A DNA stretch of 64,000 bases from Okeania sp. SIO2C9 (GTDB lineage: Bacteria > Cyanobacteriota > Cyanobacteriia > Cyanobacteriales > Microcoleaceae): the NCBI RefSeq assembly GCF_010672455.1, contig NZ_JAAHGO010000043.1, forward strand, positions 1-64,000, in the 5' to 3' direction. Below the pieces are notes generated by a model. It did not search any database. It was not told the origin of the DNA and worked only from the letters and a program-made list of their open reading frames with translations. Position 1 is the first letter of the stretch. Each line of letters opens with the position of its first letter. The position numbers were made by a program, and so were the translations under genes. Of the stretch, positions 27,244-36,252 are shown one piece after another.

Positions 27244-27888
27244 ATGAATCAAACCCAAGCCCAACTAACCACAGATACCTGGGTAACAGCAACTTGGCAA
27301 AAATACATCCAAACTATTCAAGACCCAACTTACGAAAAAGCCAAAAGTTACTATCACAACGGAAAACTCAGAATAGAAATGCCCCCCGTAGGCAACGACC
27401 ACGCTAATGACCATGCAGTTATCACTATTGCAGTTGGCCTCTTTGCTGCTACCAGAAATATTAACCTAAACTTTAAAGATAACTGCACCTACCGCAAAAC
27501 TGGGCTTCGAGAAGCTCAACCCGATGTCTCCTGTTACATTGCTGAAAATGCAAATATTATTCCCAGGGGAACCTCTATTATCGATCTAGATATTTATCCT
27601 CCACCAACCCTAGTCATTGAAGTTGCTAATACCTCCCTATTAGATGATAAAGGCGAAAAACGTTTGTTGTATGAAGCAATGAATGTCTCTGAATATTGGA
27701 TAGTTGACGTACAGAATCTAGAAATTATTGCTTTTGCAGTTGCCAATGGAGGAAGTAGAAAAATTAACCAGTCTCAAGTTTTACCAGGTTTAGCCATTTC
27801 TTTGCTAGAAGAAGCACTTCAGCGCAGTTGCCAAACAAACCAAGGTCAAGTTTATCCTTGGTTATTAAAGGAATTTCAACAGAAGTAA
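27244..27888 (+). CDS. Uma2-family (DUF820) restriction-endonuclease-like protein
   Basis: The 214-residue protein is of the Uma2/DUF820 family, which is expanded in filamentous cyanobacteria. It has a PD-(D/E)xK nuclease-like core: EAQPDVSCYI supplies the Asp, TLVIEVANTS the Glu, and YEAMNVSEYWIVDV the following helix and strand; the Lys is not obvious at the standard place. Relatives are thought to be nucleases linked to mobile DNA, but their biological role is not established. Length (about 190-220) is normal. The ATG at 27244 starts MNQTQAQLTTDTWVTATW. It lies 130 bp after the kinase-FGE gene on the same strand, probably as a separate unit. Confidence 0.85.
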   Translation: MNQTQAQLTTDTWVTATWQKYIQTIQDPTYEKAKSYYHNGKLRIEMPPVGNDHANDHAVITIAVGLFAATRNINLNFKDNCTYRKTGLREAQPDVSCYIAENANIIPRGTSIIDLDIYPPPTLVIEVANTSLLDDKGEKRLLYEAMNVSEYWIVDVQNLEIIAFAVANGGSRKINQSQVLPGLAISLLEEALQRSCQTNQGQVYPWLLKEFQQK

Positions 27889-29042
27889 AAATAAACTCAT
27901 TAATCAATCCGTACATCCGTGGCCAAATCCGTGTGAGCGCATCCGTGGCAGAATCCTTAGTATGCCATTTTCTATCTTTACCTCATCATTCTTGAAAGCT
28001 CCAAAAAAATATAAATATCTTGCATCTCACCAAAAATAACAAAAATCATTTTGTGGAGTTCAGAAAAGATATACATCACAACCTCTGGCAAGGGAAAATC
28101 TTACTCCCACTTATTCTTCTCTCTTGTAGCGATCGCTCCTTCTATGACATTACCTACTCTCATAACACGATCAATCATTTTCTGAAGCTCAAAAAAATCG
28201 GCGATGGATTTTGCCTTGCACTCTGTAAATAACCGTGATACAGTTTTATTATTGGGAGTTGCTTGCCCCTATGCATGACTTTTTATTCAACGCAAAAAAG
28301 GAATTTTTTTTGAGGGTAACTAATATAGTCATAGAAATCGACAAAGTGCGAAAATCATTTTGTGAAGGTCAGAAAAGATATACATCACAACCTCTGGCAA
28401 AGGAAAATCTTACTGCCACTTTTTCTTCTCTCTTGTGGCGATCGCTCCTTCTATGACATTACCTACTCTCATAACACGATCAATCATTTTCTGAAGCTCA
28501 AAAAAATCGGCGATGGATTTTGCCTTGCACTCTGTAAATAACCATGATACAGTTTTATTATTGGGAGTAGCTCGCCCCTACGCATGACTTTTTATTCAAC
28601 TAAAGAATACCAAAAAGCTGAAGAACTACCCGAAATAAAGACTAATATCTACCAAAATCACAACCCACATATCACGAAAAAGTAGATAGGTCAACTCCCA
28701 TAAAAATGAGAAGAGAAAAATTAGTTATTCATAGTAGAGGAAGAGAGGAGCGATCACCCGACAAAACAACGAAATAATAAGTATTTGCAGCTTGAAAATC
28801 TAGTCAAGTAATAACTAACCGCTGGAATTTATCACTGTTCATAGCTTACTACAAAACTGAACAAGAGCACTAAAAATATTGAAACTTCGTTAGCCGATGT
28901 AGAAAAAATTTCTCTTTTTTTGTCAGAGATTTTTTTTGTCAGAGATTGATGACAAATTGGAAAACAGAAAACTAAAACTTAAAAACCCACCAAATTTGAT
29001 TTACTAGGGTGGGCAAAGATAGTTAAAAATAGAAAAAATTTA
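27889..29042. other. Long intergenic region with a 309-bp offset duplication
   Basis: About 255 bp starting AAAATCATTTTGTG at 28042 recur at 28351 with over 90% apparent identity. Shared parts include ATACATCACAACCTCTGGCA, the HIP1 site GCGATCGCTCC, ATAACACGATCAATCATTTT and TTGCCTTGCACTCTGTAAAT. Open frames within it are short and not conserved between copies, so I see no gene. The remainder (28610-29042) shows nothing recognisable. Confidence 0.7.
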
Positions 29043-30734
29043 TCACATCATCTTGTCTAACCGATTAATACGCTTCAACAATCGTATAAAAGCAAACCCC
29101 ATCACAACAACCACTAAAATCAAAGCAAATGCTAGACCAGGCTGATTATTAACATAGAGAATAGTCGCCGACAAAGTAAAACCACTAATAAGCAAGGCAT
29201 AATTAGTACCCATTTGCACATTACTAACCCGCCGAACCAACCTATCAGTTTCCGTAGCCCGAACCCGAACCCTAATATCCCCCTGCTCCAACTTATCAAT
29301 CGCATCCTCAATACGACGAGGCAAACCCAAAGCAGTAGAACTAACCTGAGCCGCTTGACGACCTAGTTCATTAAAAATAGTATTTTGAGAATTTCCATCA
29401 GACATCAGCTCCATGGCAAACGGTTGTGCCACCTCCATAAAATTAAACTCTGGGTCTAAACCCTTACCAACCCCCTCCAAAGTAGAGAAAGCTCGCATCA
29501 CAAAAGTAAAAGTTGCCGGAAAACGGAAAGGTTGGTCATAAGCAACCTCGTATAAGTCATCACTAATAGCTGTGATTGACTGAGCTTCAAACGGCTTATC
29601 CATAAAATTATCCAACATATATTGGATCGACCGTCTCACAGGGCCCATATCTCCAGTAGGAGTTAACGCTCCTAAATCTATTAGAGAGATAATCACTCTT
29701 TCAGCATCTTTTGAAGCAATGCCATAAAGAGTTCCCATGAGTTTTTCCCGTATATTAGACTTGATTTGCCCCATCATGCCAAAATCGTAGAAAATTAATC
29801 CTCCCTCTGGACTAACAGCAATATTGCCCGGATGAGGATCGGCATGGAAAAACCCATCATTCAATAGTTGTCGTAAGTAAGCTTCAGCACCCATTCTAGC
29901 CAAAGCCTTACGGTCTTGACCTGATGCTTCGAGAGCTTCATAATTACTAATCTTGATACCTGGAACATACTCTAAAGTCAGTACCCGTGGTGCTGAATAC
30001 CGCCAATAAACTCTTGGTACTTTTACCCAATTACAGTTTCGGAAGTTACGGCGAAAGGTATCAGCATTACGACCTTCGTTCAGATAATCTATTTCTAGCC
30101 ACAGAATTCGGCAACATTCTTCATAGATACCCAACCAATCTCGGCCGCGACCCCATTCTGGATGTCTTTGAAAATAACGAGCTACCCCTTTAAGAATAGT
30201 TAAATCGATTTGGAATAGTTTTTTCAGCCCTGGTCTTTGTATTTTGACTACTATATCTTCACCAGAATGAAGTTGCGCTCTATGAACTTGACCTAAACTC
30301 GCCGCAGCTAGGGGTACTGGTTCAAAGTTATGGTATAGTTCGTCTGTCTTTTTTCCTAGATCTTCTAAGATTATTGTTTCTACCTGTTCGTAGTTGAAAG
30401 CGGGGACTTTATCTTGGAGTTTTGAAAGTTCTTCGACGTACTCAACAGGAAATAAGTCTGCACGAGTAGAGAATAGTTGTCCCAACTTGATGAAAGTGGG
30501 GCCTAATTCTAGCATTGTCTCTCGTACCCAAATTGCTTGTTTGCGACGTCTGAGATTTTTCTTTTCTTCTGTTACTCCCCCTCGGTAGCTCCAATTTTTT
30601 TTGTCTACCCATAGCCAGGTTAGCCAGGTGAGAAAAAAAGCCCAAATATCAATGTAACGACGCTGGCGAGAATAATTCTCTTTATTCCAGCGATAAGCTT
30701 TATCACTATAGGATTTTGTGGAGGCTTTGGTCAT
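29043..30734 (-). CDS. ABC1/UbiB-family atypical kinase
   Basis: The protein (563 residues from the start chosen) is an AarF/ABC1K/UbiB-type atypical kinase. These act in prenylquinone metabolism and stress responses in cyanobacteria and plastids. Motifs: the KxGQ-like LGPTFIKLGQLFSTRADLFP, the Ala-rich loop PLAAASLGQVHRAQL, ATP-binding VVKIQRPGL, FFHADPHPGNI (catalytic loop) and IFYDFGMMGQI (metal site). Two hydrophobic helices at the C terminus (TNYALLISGFTLSATILYV and FALILVVVVMGFAFI) anchor it in a membrane. I prefer the ATG at 30734, preceded by GGAGGCTCA, over an in-frame GTG at 30803, which lacks a ribosome-binding site and would add 23 unconserved residues. A small DUF6825-like gene lies upstream on the same strand. 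Confidence 0.93.
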   Translation of the reverse strand: MTKASTKSYSDKAYRWNKENYSRQRRYIDIWAFFLTWLTWLWVDKKNWSYRGGVTEEKKNLRRRKQAIWVRETMLELGPTFIKLGQLFSTRADLFPVEYVEELSKLQDKVPAFNYEQVETIILEDLGKKTDELYHNFEPVPLAAASLGQVHRAQLHSGEDIVVKIQRPGLKKLFQIDLTILKGVARYFQRHPEWGRGRDWLGIYEECCRILWLEIDYLNEGRNADTFRRNFRNCNWVKVPRVYWRYSAPRVLTLEYVPGIKISNYEALEASGQDRKALARMGAEAYLRQLLNDGFFHADPHPGNIAVSPEGGLIFYDFGMMGQIKSNIREKLMGTLYGIASKDAERVIISLIDLGALTPTGDMGPVRRSIQYMLDNFMDKPFEAQSITAISDDLYEVAYDQPFRFPATFTFVMRAFSTLEGVGKGLDPEFNFMEVAQPFAMELMSDGNSQNTIFNELGRQAAQVSSTALGLPRRIEDAIDKLEQGDIRVRVRATETDRLVRRVSNVQMGTNYALLISGFTLSATILYVNNQPGLAFALILVVVVMGFAFIRLLKRINRLDKMM

Positions 30735-30881
30735 TGAGCCTCCAGTTGTATAGTTAGCTTGTCCCTTGCGGTTAATTATGTTGTCATCAAGCAGAACAGA
30801 CACAGTAGCAGTATATAATAATTTGTGATATGATTAAGGTTTAGCTGATAGCAATGGACAAAGTTAGTGGTCGGATTATCT

Positions 30882-31199
30882 TTAGACAGAACCACTACGA
30901 TATTTTTGTAGTTCCGATCTAACTTGAGCGACTTCAGCTCTTAAGTCGTCGATTATAGCTTGTAGGTCTTTGGGTTGATAGTCTAAGTTGCTGGAGCTAC
31001 TGATATTATTTTCTGTTTGAGCTTCCTGGTCTGCTCTTTCTAATGCTTGTTCAATGAAACTTCGCAAATTCTCTCTTTGCTCTGCATCAAATTTTCCTAG
31101 TGTACTAAGAGAGTTAGTAACAACGTTTTCTAGTTGTTCGTAAACTCCTTCTGCAATAGCTCTACCAACGAAAAAGGCATGAAGTGGTGATTTACTCAT
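30882..31199 (-). CDS. Small conserved cyanobacterial protein (DUF6825-like)
   Basis: The 105-residue protein starts SPLHAFFVGRAIAEGVYEQLENVVTNSLSTLGKFDAEQRENLRSF, a conserved pattern in cyanobacteria and plastids. The C-terminal third (LQAIIDDLRAEVAQVRSELQ) is a predicted coiled coil; the middle is a flexible Gln/Asn/Ser-rich linker. No membrane segment is seen. It lies about 150 bp upstream of the ABC1 kinase gene on the same strand. The function is not known; the pairing with the kinase gene may reflect shared membrane or stress roles, which is inference. Confidence 0.75.
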   Translation of the reverse strand: MSKSPLHAFFVGRAIAEGVYEQLENVVTNSLSTLGKFDAEQRENLRSFIEQALERADQEAQTENNISSSSNLDYQPKDLQAIIDDLRAEVAQVRSELQKYRSGSV

Positions 31200-31768
31200 A
31201 ATTAAAGTTGTCTATCTTGAGATTTTAGTAATTAATTTTGATTGATATTTTCTGGAAAAGCAAGGCTAATCTTTTTTTTTATTTACTTAACAAGCTTTCT
31301 ATTGATTTTTCAATTATGCTACTTATGGTTAAGCAAGTTTTAATGTTTTATGATTTATTTAGTATATATTTACTATAAATATATCTTAATCACCATCCTT
31401 CTAAAATACTTCTAATTATTTATTTTGTTTGTTAATCTTTTCCAGTTTTTGAGACCTAATTGTCTCAGTTGGCAATTAATGTTCTCCTAATTGTAAAGTA
31501 TTGTATCACATCATTTCAGAAATATCCGAATCTTGCTACCTGCAAGATGTTTACCTTTGTTTTATTTTTCCAATCTGGACTTGCAGATGTGTTATTAGTG
31601 CAATTATCGTAAAGGCAATGTCCAATAGTTAATGAAAATATTCCAAATATTAATATTTCCAATATTAAAGTGTTATGGAATACAAGTATATTTATCTACT
31701 CTAAAGACCAAAGACCAATCCTATCATAAAATTTTGAAAGAGGACTTCCGTTATAATCGCGAGATTTA
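31200..31768. other. Intergenic region
   Basis: AT-rich sequence without a coding signal or recognisable repeat. The block probably contains the promoter of the small gene ending at 31199. Confidence 0.4.
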
Positions 31769-32326
31769 ATGGTGAGAGTGTCAATTAGCTAATACCAGAA
31801 TAGAAATTTCTAGAAAAAAGAGAACAGAGAACACAGAGCAGGGATAAATAATTGATGATTTATGGATAATTATTGATTTGATTTTGAGTTTTTTGTAGAG
31901 TTCTAATCATAATAGTAGAACAGAGAGAGGAATTAATAATAAATAATTCTAGAGATGGTGAGAGTGTCAATTAGCTAATACCAGAATAGAAATTTCTAGA
32001 AAAAAGAGAACAGGGAAAAGAGAGCAGGTATAAATAATTGATAATTTATGGATAATTATTGATTTGATTTTGAGTTTTTTGTAGAGTTCTAATCATAATA
32101 GTAGAACAGAGAGAGGAATTAATAATAAATAATTCTAGAGATGGTGAGAGTATCAATTAGCTAATACCAGAATAGAAATTTCTAGAAAAAAGGGAACAGG
32201 GAAAAGAGAGCAGGTATAAATAATTGATAATTTATGGATAATGATTGATTTGATTTTGAGTTTTTGGAGAGTTCTAATCATAATAGTAGAACAGAGAGAG
32301 GAATTAATAATAAATAATTCTAGAAA
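31769..32326. repeat. Three tandem 186-bp units
   Basis: ATGGTGAGAGTGTCAATTAG starts units at 31769, 31955 and 32141; the period is exactly 186 bp. The units are almost identical and contain TAATACCAGAATAGAAATTT and AATAGTAGAACAGAGAGAGG. A related fragment (ATTTATGGATAA...ATTGATTT) is at about 62010. They do not encode protein. Confidence 0.9.
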
Positions 32327-32488
32327 TTATGGAGATAGATGGCAACTAGGATTTGTTCAATAAGTCAGAAATCACAAGTATGTTTGCGCAGCATTCGGAT
32401 CGAAAGTCAGAAGTTAAAATTAGTGGAATCTTGTTACTCACCACTAATTTTGTAAGCACTCAGTTATCAGCTATTAATATTGGCAAAG

Positions 32489-32688
32489 TTCAACAATTAA
32501 TAATGAATAATGAATAATTACCTCTCCTTGAAAGAAGAGGATTGACAAAGAGATGAAAATTTTTCTTCACAGGAGTCGATTGGATATGGCGAGGAGACCT
32601 CGCCATCCCACCCTTCGGGAAGCTGCGAAGATCGACCGCTTATTATCCCCTTAAAAGGGGAGGCGCATACCCACAATTTTTCGGTAAA
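32489..32688 (-). repeat. R1 repeat copy
   Basis: Runs from TTCAACAATTAATAATG to TTTTTCGGTAA. Well preserved: central GGCGAGGAGACCTCGCC hairpin, GGGAAGCTGCGAAGATCGACC, outer GAGAGG/CCTCTC-type pairing. Confidence 0.85.
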
Positions 32689-32989
32689 AGTCACCTGTGA
32701 AATTGAGTTTGAATAAAAAGTTACTTTCAAAGTCTGTAAACCCAAATTGATAAGTAATTATTCATTATTAATTGCTGAATGGGAGCGCATTCCCTTTGCA
32801 AAACATCTCCGTTAGAAAGCATCTATTATATATTATATTTTTTTTAGTTAGAGTAGCGATCGCTCACTATAGCAAGTATTCTGATGTGGTATATAGTATG
32901 TAATTTTTAGCATTAACTAAAATGTGAAAAATACTGCTACAAACATTGCTTCAAAATTTGAATTTATAATTTATCTGTAAAAAATAAAA

Positions 32990-34576
32990 TTAATAGTAGT
33001 CATCAGGATACTGATTTTGTTGTTGATATTTTTGATAGTTATACTCAAGAGGTTTAGATTGATAGTCAGAAGGATAGTCTAATTTTTCTGGCGAATAAAT
33101 TTCTTCATTAACAGAATAATTGTGGCTAGGTATTTGAATTTTTAAATCAGAAGAATAATATGGTTGGTATGACTGATAATTCTCCCCATAAGAGTTAGAC
33201 CCACTATTAGGAAAAACTTCATCTGTGTCAACATAAGGTTTAGGCAATTTGTTCAATTTTGGTGGAGTTGTAGAGTAAGTTTTTACCGAAGGAGAATCAA
33301 AAAGAGGGCTAGATGGATCGTGCTCTCTGAAAGCATATTCAGACTCATTCTTCAGAGTTTCTAGTAAATTACCTGCCGTTAAAGATACTGTTTTTTTGTT
33401 AGCTTTTGCATAACTATAACGAAGGGTAATATCAAAACCTATCCACCCAAAAGTTGCTGCTGTAAATAGAAACACTAAAAAAATTGTTAATTGCAAAGAA
33501 AGTTGATTAATCCAATTAAAATTATTTTCCAAATAACAATTTTTTAAAATATGAATTGGTGCTATATTATTTTTGTGATAATTATTTATTTTTGATTGAT
33601 TGGTAAAATTATTTGCCACTTTATTATTCATATTTGACTTAAAGTTAGTATCCATCAAGCCATAATTACTATTAACTTCACAACAACTTTCTTTTACTTG
33701 GTATTTTTGTTTACTTACCTGTGAAATCTCCGACTTATCCAACAGTAGTGCAAACCAATTATCCAAAGTTTGAGGTCGTTTTTGAGGGTCTATTTCCAAT
33801 CCTTTGATAATCGCATTCTCAATATTTGGAGAAAGATTCGTTTCCAGTAATCTTAGCTCAGTTGTAGACACTATAAGTGTTTGAGGAATAGCTTCATCAC
33901 TGAGCCTTAAAGCTGCAGGAGTAGGAGCTTTACCAGTAAGTAAATAGTATAATGTAGCAGTCAAAGCATAAATATCTGCTGCGGGGGTTAACTTTTGTTC
34001 TAGATCGCACTGTTCAGGTGGTGCATATCCCACAGAAAATAAATTAGCATAAGTTTGCCTAATTCCAGTAGTTAAGTCACAGGTAATGCCAAAATCAGTG
34101 AGTATTACTGTATCAGTACCTGCTTGCCTAATAATATTCTTAGGTTGTATGTCCCGATGTAAAAAACCATTTTTGTGAACTACTGATAAAGCTGAAGCAA
34201 TTTGATGTACATAATCAATAGCTTCGTTGGGATGAAGTTTATGGCCAGACTGTATTAAATCAGCCAAATTTTGACCAGGAATATAGTCCATTACCATGAA
34301 GAAGAACTGCTCTTCCTCAAAAAAGTCCCACACTCTAACGATGTTAGGATGTCTAGAGTTTGTCAGAAGATGAACCTCATCTATAAATTGATGTTTAAAT
34401 TTAGCAAAATCTTGATGATGGCGTAGACTTTCATTAAGGGTTTTCAGGACAACAATTTGATTGTGTTGATGATGAATAGCTCGGTAGGTTATACCAAAGC
34501 CTCCTTGGCCTAAGATACTATCAATAGTATATTTTCCTTTTTGAAGGACAACTCCTGGTTTAAGATTCATAAACAC
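32990..34576 (-). CDS. Membrane-anchored Ser/Thr protein kinase
   Basis: The 528-residue protein has a cytoplasmic Hanks-type kinase domain (residues about 12-280): glycine loop LGQGGFGITYRA, ATP-binding Lys in VVLKTLNE, catalytic loop HRDIQPKNII (about 140), TDFGITCDL (about 159), SVGYAPPEQ and DIYALTATLYYLLTG. In the catalytic loop the usual Lys (HRDxK) is Gln, which may reduce or change activity although Asp and Asn remain. After an Asn-rich linker there is one transmembrane segment (about 365-390, LTIFLVFLFTAATFGWIGFDI), then an extracytoplasmic tail of about 140 residues rich in Tyr, Ser, Pro, Gln and Asn with no recognised fold. It is a single gene, flanked by an R1 repeat downstream and transcribed divergently from the WecG-type gene. 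Confidence 0.92.
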   Translation of the reverse strand: MFMNLKPGVVLQKGKYTIDSILGQGGFGITYRAIHHQHNQIVVLKTLNESLRHHQDFAKFKHQFIDEVHLLTNSRHPNIVRVWDFFEEEQFFFMVMDYIPGQNLADLIQSGHKLHPNEAIDYVHQIASALSVVHKNGFLHRDIQPKNIIRQAGTDTVILTDFGITCDLTTGIRQTYANLFSVGYAPPEQCDLEQKLTPAADIYALTATLYYLLTGKAPTPAALRLSDEAIPQTLIVSTTELRLLETNLSPNIENAIIKGLEIDPQKRPQTLDNWFALLLDKSEISQVSKQKYQVKESCCEVNSNYGLMDTNFKSNMNNKVANNFTNQSKINNYHKNNIAPIHILKNCYLENNFNWINQLSLQLTIFLVFLFTAATFGWIGFDITLRYSYAKANKKTVSLTAGNLLETLKNESEYAFREHDPSSPLFDSPSVKTYSTTPPKLNKLPKPYVDTDEVFPNSGSNSYGENYQSYQPYYSSDLKIQIPSHNYSVNEEIYSPEKLDYPSDYQSKPLEYNYQKYQQQNQYPDDYY

Positions 34577-34801
34577 TAATTTTCAGAAAAGCGTTACTTG
34601 TCAGAATACAACAATATTTTTGTAGTTGATTCTGTTCGATTGATTATAGATGAAGTTTCTAAAATTGGAAAATCTTGATATGGCATCAGGGTGAAAGAAA
34701 GTCGTTAAGCACTAGCCTGAAAGAGCGGAATCAACTAATCTAAATCAGTAGGTATTGAGGATAGTAAAACAAAAAAATAAATCAATAAAATCAAAATAAA
34801 T

Positions 34802-35557
34802 ATGAGTGAAAAAAATTCTGAGTCCGCACTTGGTCTACCTGCAAAAAATTTTGTCCTAGGTTTACCGATGCATTGTGTTGATGACTACTCTGGTTATTTA
34901 CTTTCTCGATTAGAGAAGGGACTGGGAACTCATGTAGTGACACTAAATGCTGAAATGGTTATGCAGGCAGAGAAAAATCACGTTTTGGCTGAGATAATCC
35001 GTGGAGCTGAATTGGTAGTTCCTGATGGGGCAGGTGTTGTTCTATACTTAAGGCTTAAGGGTAAATTTGTACAGCGTTGTCCTGGTATTGAATTAGCAGA
35101 GAGTATTTTATGGCAAGTACCAAGACAGAATCCAGACAACTTGGTATTTTTCTATGGAGGAAAACCAGGGGTAGCTATGAAAGCGGCAGACATTTGGCAA
35201 CAAAAAGTGTCAGAGTTAGCGTTTGCTTGTCAGCATGGTTATTTATCTCTGGCAGAAGAAACAGAATTGCTAAGTACTTTAGAGCAGTTACAGCCAAAAC
35301 TAATATTTGTAGGTTTGGGAGTACCTCGCCAGGAGTTGTGGATTGCAGAACATAAACATATTTGTCCTCATGCAGTCTGGATTGGTATTGGCGGTAGTTT
35401 GGATATATGGGCTGGGGTGAAGGAAAGAGCGCCTGATTGGTTTTGTAACAATTCTTTGGAGTGGTTGTATAGACTTTATCAAGAACCTTGGCGCTGGCGA
35501 CGAATGTTGGCTTTACCACATTTTGCTTGGAAGAGTTTAATGGAGGTGAAATTTTAG
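34802..35557 (+). CDS. WecG/TagA/CpsF-family glycosyltransferase
   Basis: The 251-residue protein is a GT26 glycosyltransferase, which in characterised members transfers N-acetylmannosaminuronic acid, ManNAc or glucose to a lipid-linked sugar. Motifs: THVVTLNAEMVMQAEKN (the conserved T.N.d), ELVVPDGAGVVLYLRLKG with the catalytic Asp of PDG.G, FFYGGKPGVA, LIFVGLGVPRQELWI and IGIGGSLDIWAGVKERAPDWF, with LEWLYRLYQEPWRWRRM at the C terminus, a basic amphipathic region thought to bind membrane. Full length is normal (about 240-260). It is a single gene here; it may act with the glycosyltransferases at 6-8 kb in making a cell-surface polymer, but the distance makes that speculative. Confidence 0.92.
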   Translation: MSEKNSESALGLPAKNFVLGLPMHCVDDYSGYLLSRLEKGLGTHVVTLNAEMVMQAEKNHVLAEIIRGAELVVPDGAGVVLYLRLKGKFVQRCPGIELAESILWQVPRQNPDNLVFFYGGKPGVAMKAADIWQQKVSELAFACQHGYLSLAEETELLSTLEQLQPKLIFVGLGVPRQELWIAEHKHICPHAVWIGIGGSLDIWAGVKERAPDWFCNNSLEWLYRLYQEPWRWRRMLALPHFAWKSLMEVKF

Positions 35558-36252
35558 TAAGGATTAAGCCAATTGTAATATTTATAGTTGATAATTTAAC
35601 CTAATTTGTAGTGAAAAGTCAACTATTAATTTTGACTTCTAGGAATAATTTTGATCGGGAGCAAGAAAGTTTGATTTAAATTTTGTGGAATTTATCACTT
35701 TTATGAAGTACATATTTCTCAATTTTAGAAAGTGAGGAATAGGGAATAGCTAAATAGAGATGAGAGTATTTGGTATTAAAATTAGTTGTTATTTTTGCCT
35801 ATTCTGAAGCTTTAAATATTTTTATTGGTCAAGTTTTTAAGAATTAATACCCAATTCATAAGAAGTTGCATAGAATAATATTTTAATCAGAATTGAGTGT
35901 AGATCGAGAAAGACTTGTTAATAAATTTCAGAATTCTGTGCATCCTCACATAAAATTGGTATCAAACCTAACTCCTAACACCTAATTCTATGCAGTCTCA
36001 TATAAAATTGGTAAAGTTATCTGCAAAGCACTATAAAAAATTGAGATAGGGAAAGGTAGGCAAAAAAATCAAATAAACTGTACAACTTATGTCATATCAT
36101 TTTGACGAATTAATATCAATAACGCTATTTCCGAGAGCTAAATAAAAAAATTGTGATAGAACAGCCACATCAAAAAAATCTAGCGATCTATCTGAGAAAG
36201 GAAAACTTAGTAAAGTACAACATTTTATTCATAAATAAGGAATCAAAAAATT
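35558..36252. other. Intergenic region
   Basis: AT-rich, no coding signal. A short direct repeat, CATCCTCACATAAAATTGGT and CAGTCTCATATAAAATTGGT, occurs at about 35940 and 35993. Nothing else recognised. Confidence 0.4.

Noticed and set aside
28020-28456. Two short plus-strand frames (70 and 73 codons)
   Set aside because: They fall in the duplicated block, but the two copies are open in different frames, so coding constraint is not supported.
30735-30803. Upstream GTG as start of the ABC1 kinase
   Set aside because: No ribosome-binding site and an unconserved extension, whereas the ATG at 30734 has GGAGG at proper spacing.
32518-32745. Small minus-strand open frame downstream of the kinase gene
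   Set aside because: Also a chance frame through an R1 copy and its flank.
35110-35519. Several frames of 60-114 codons on both strands
   Set aside because: They overlap the well-supported WecG/TagA gene and look like shadows.
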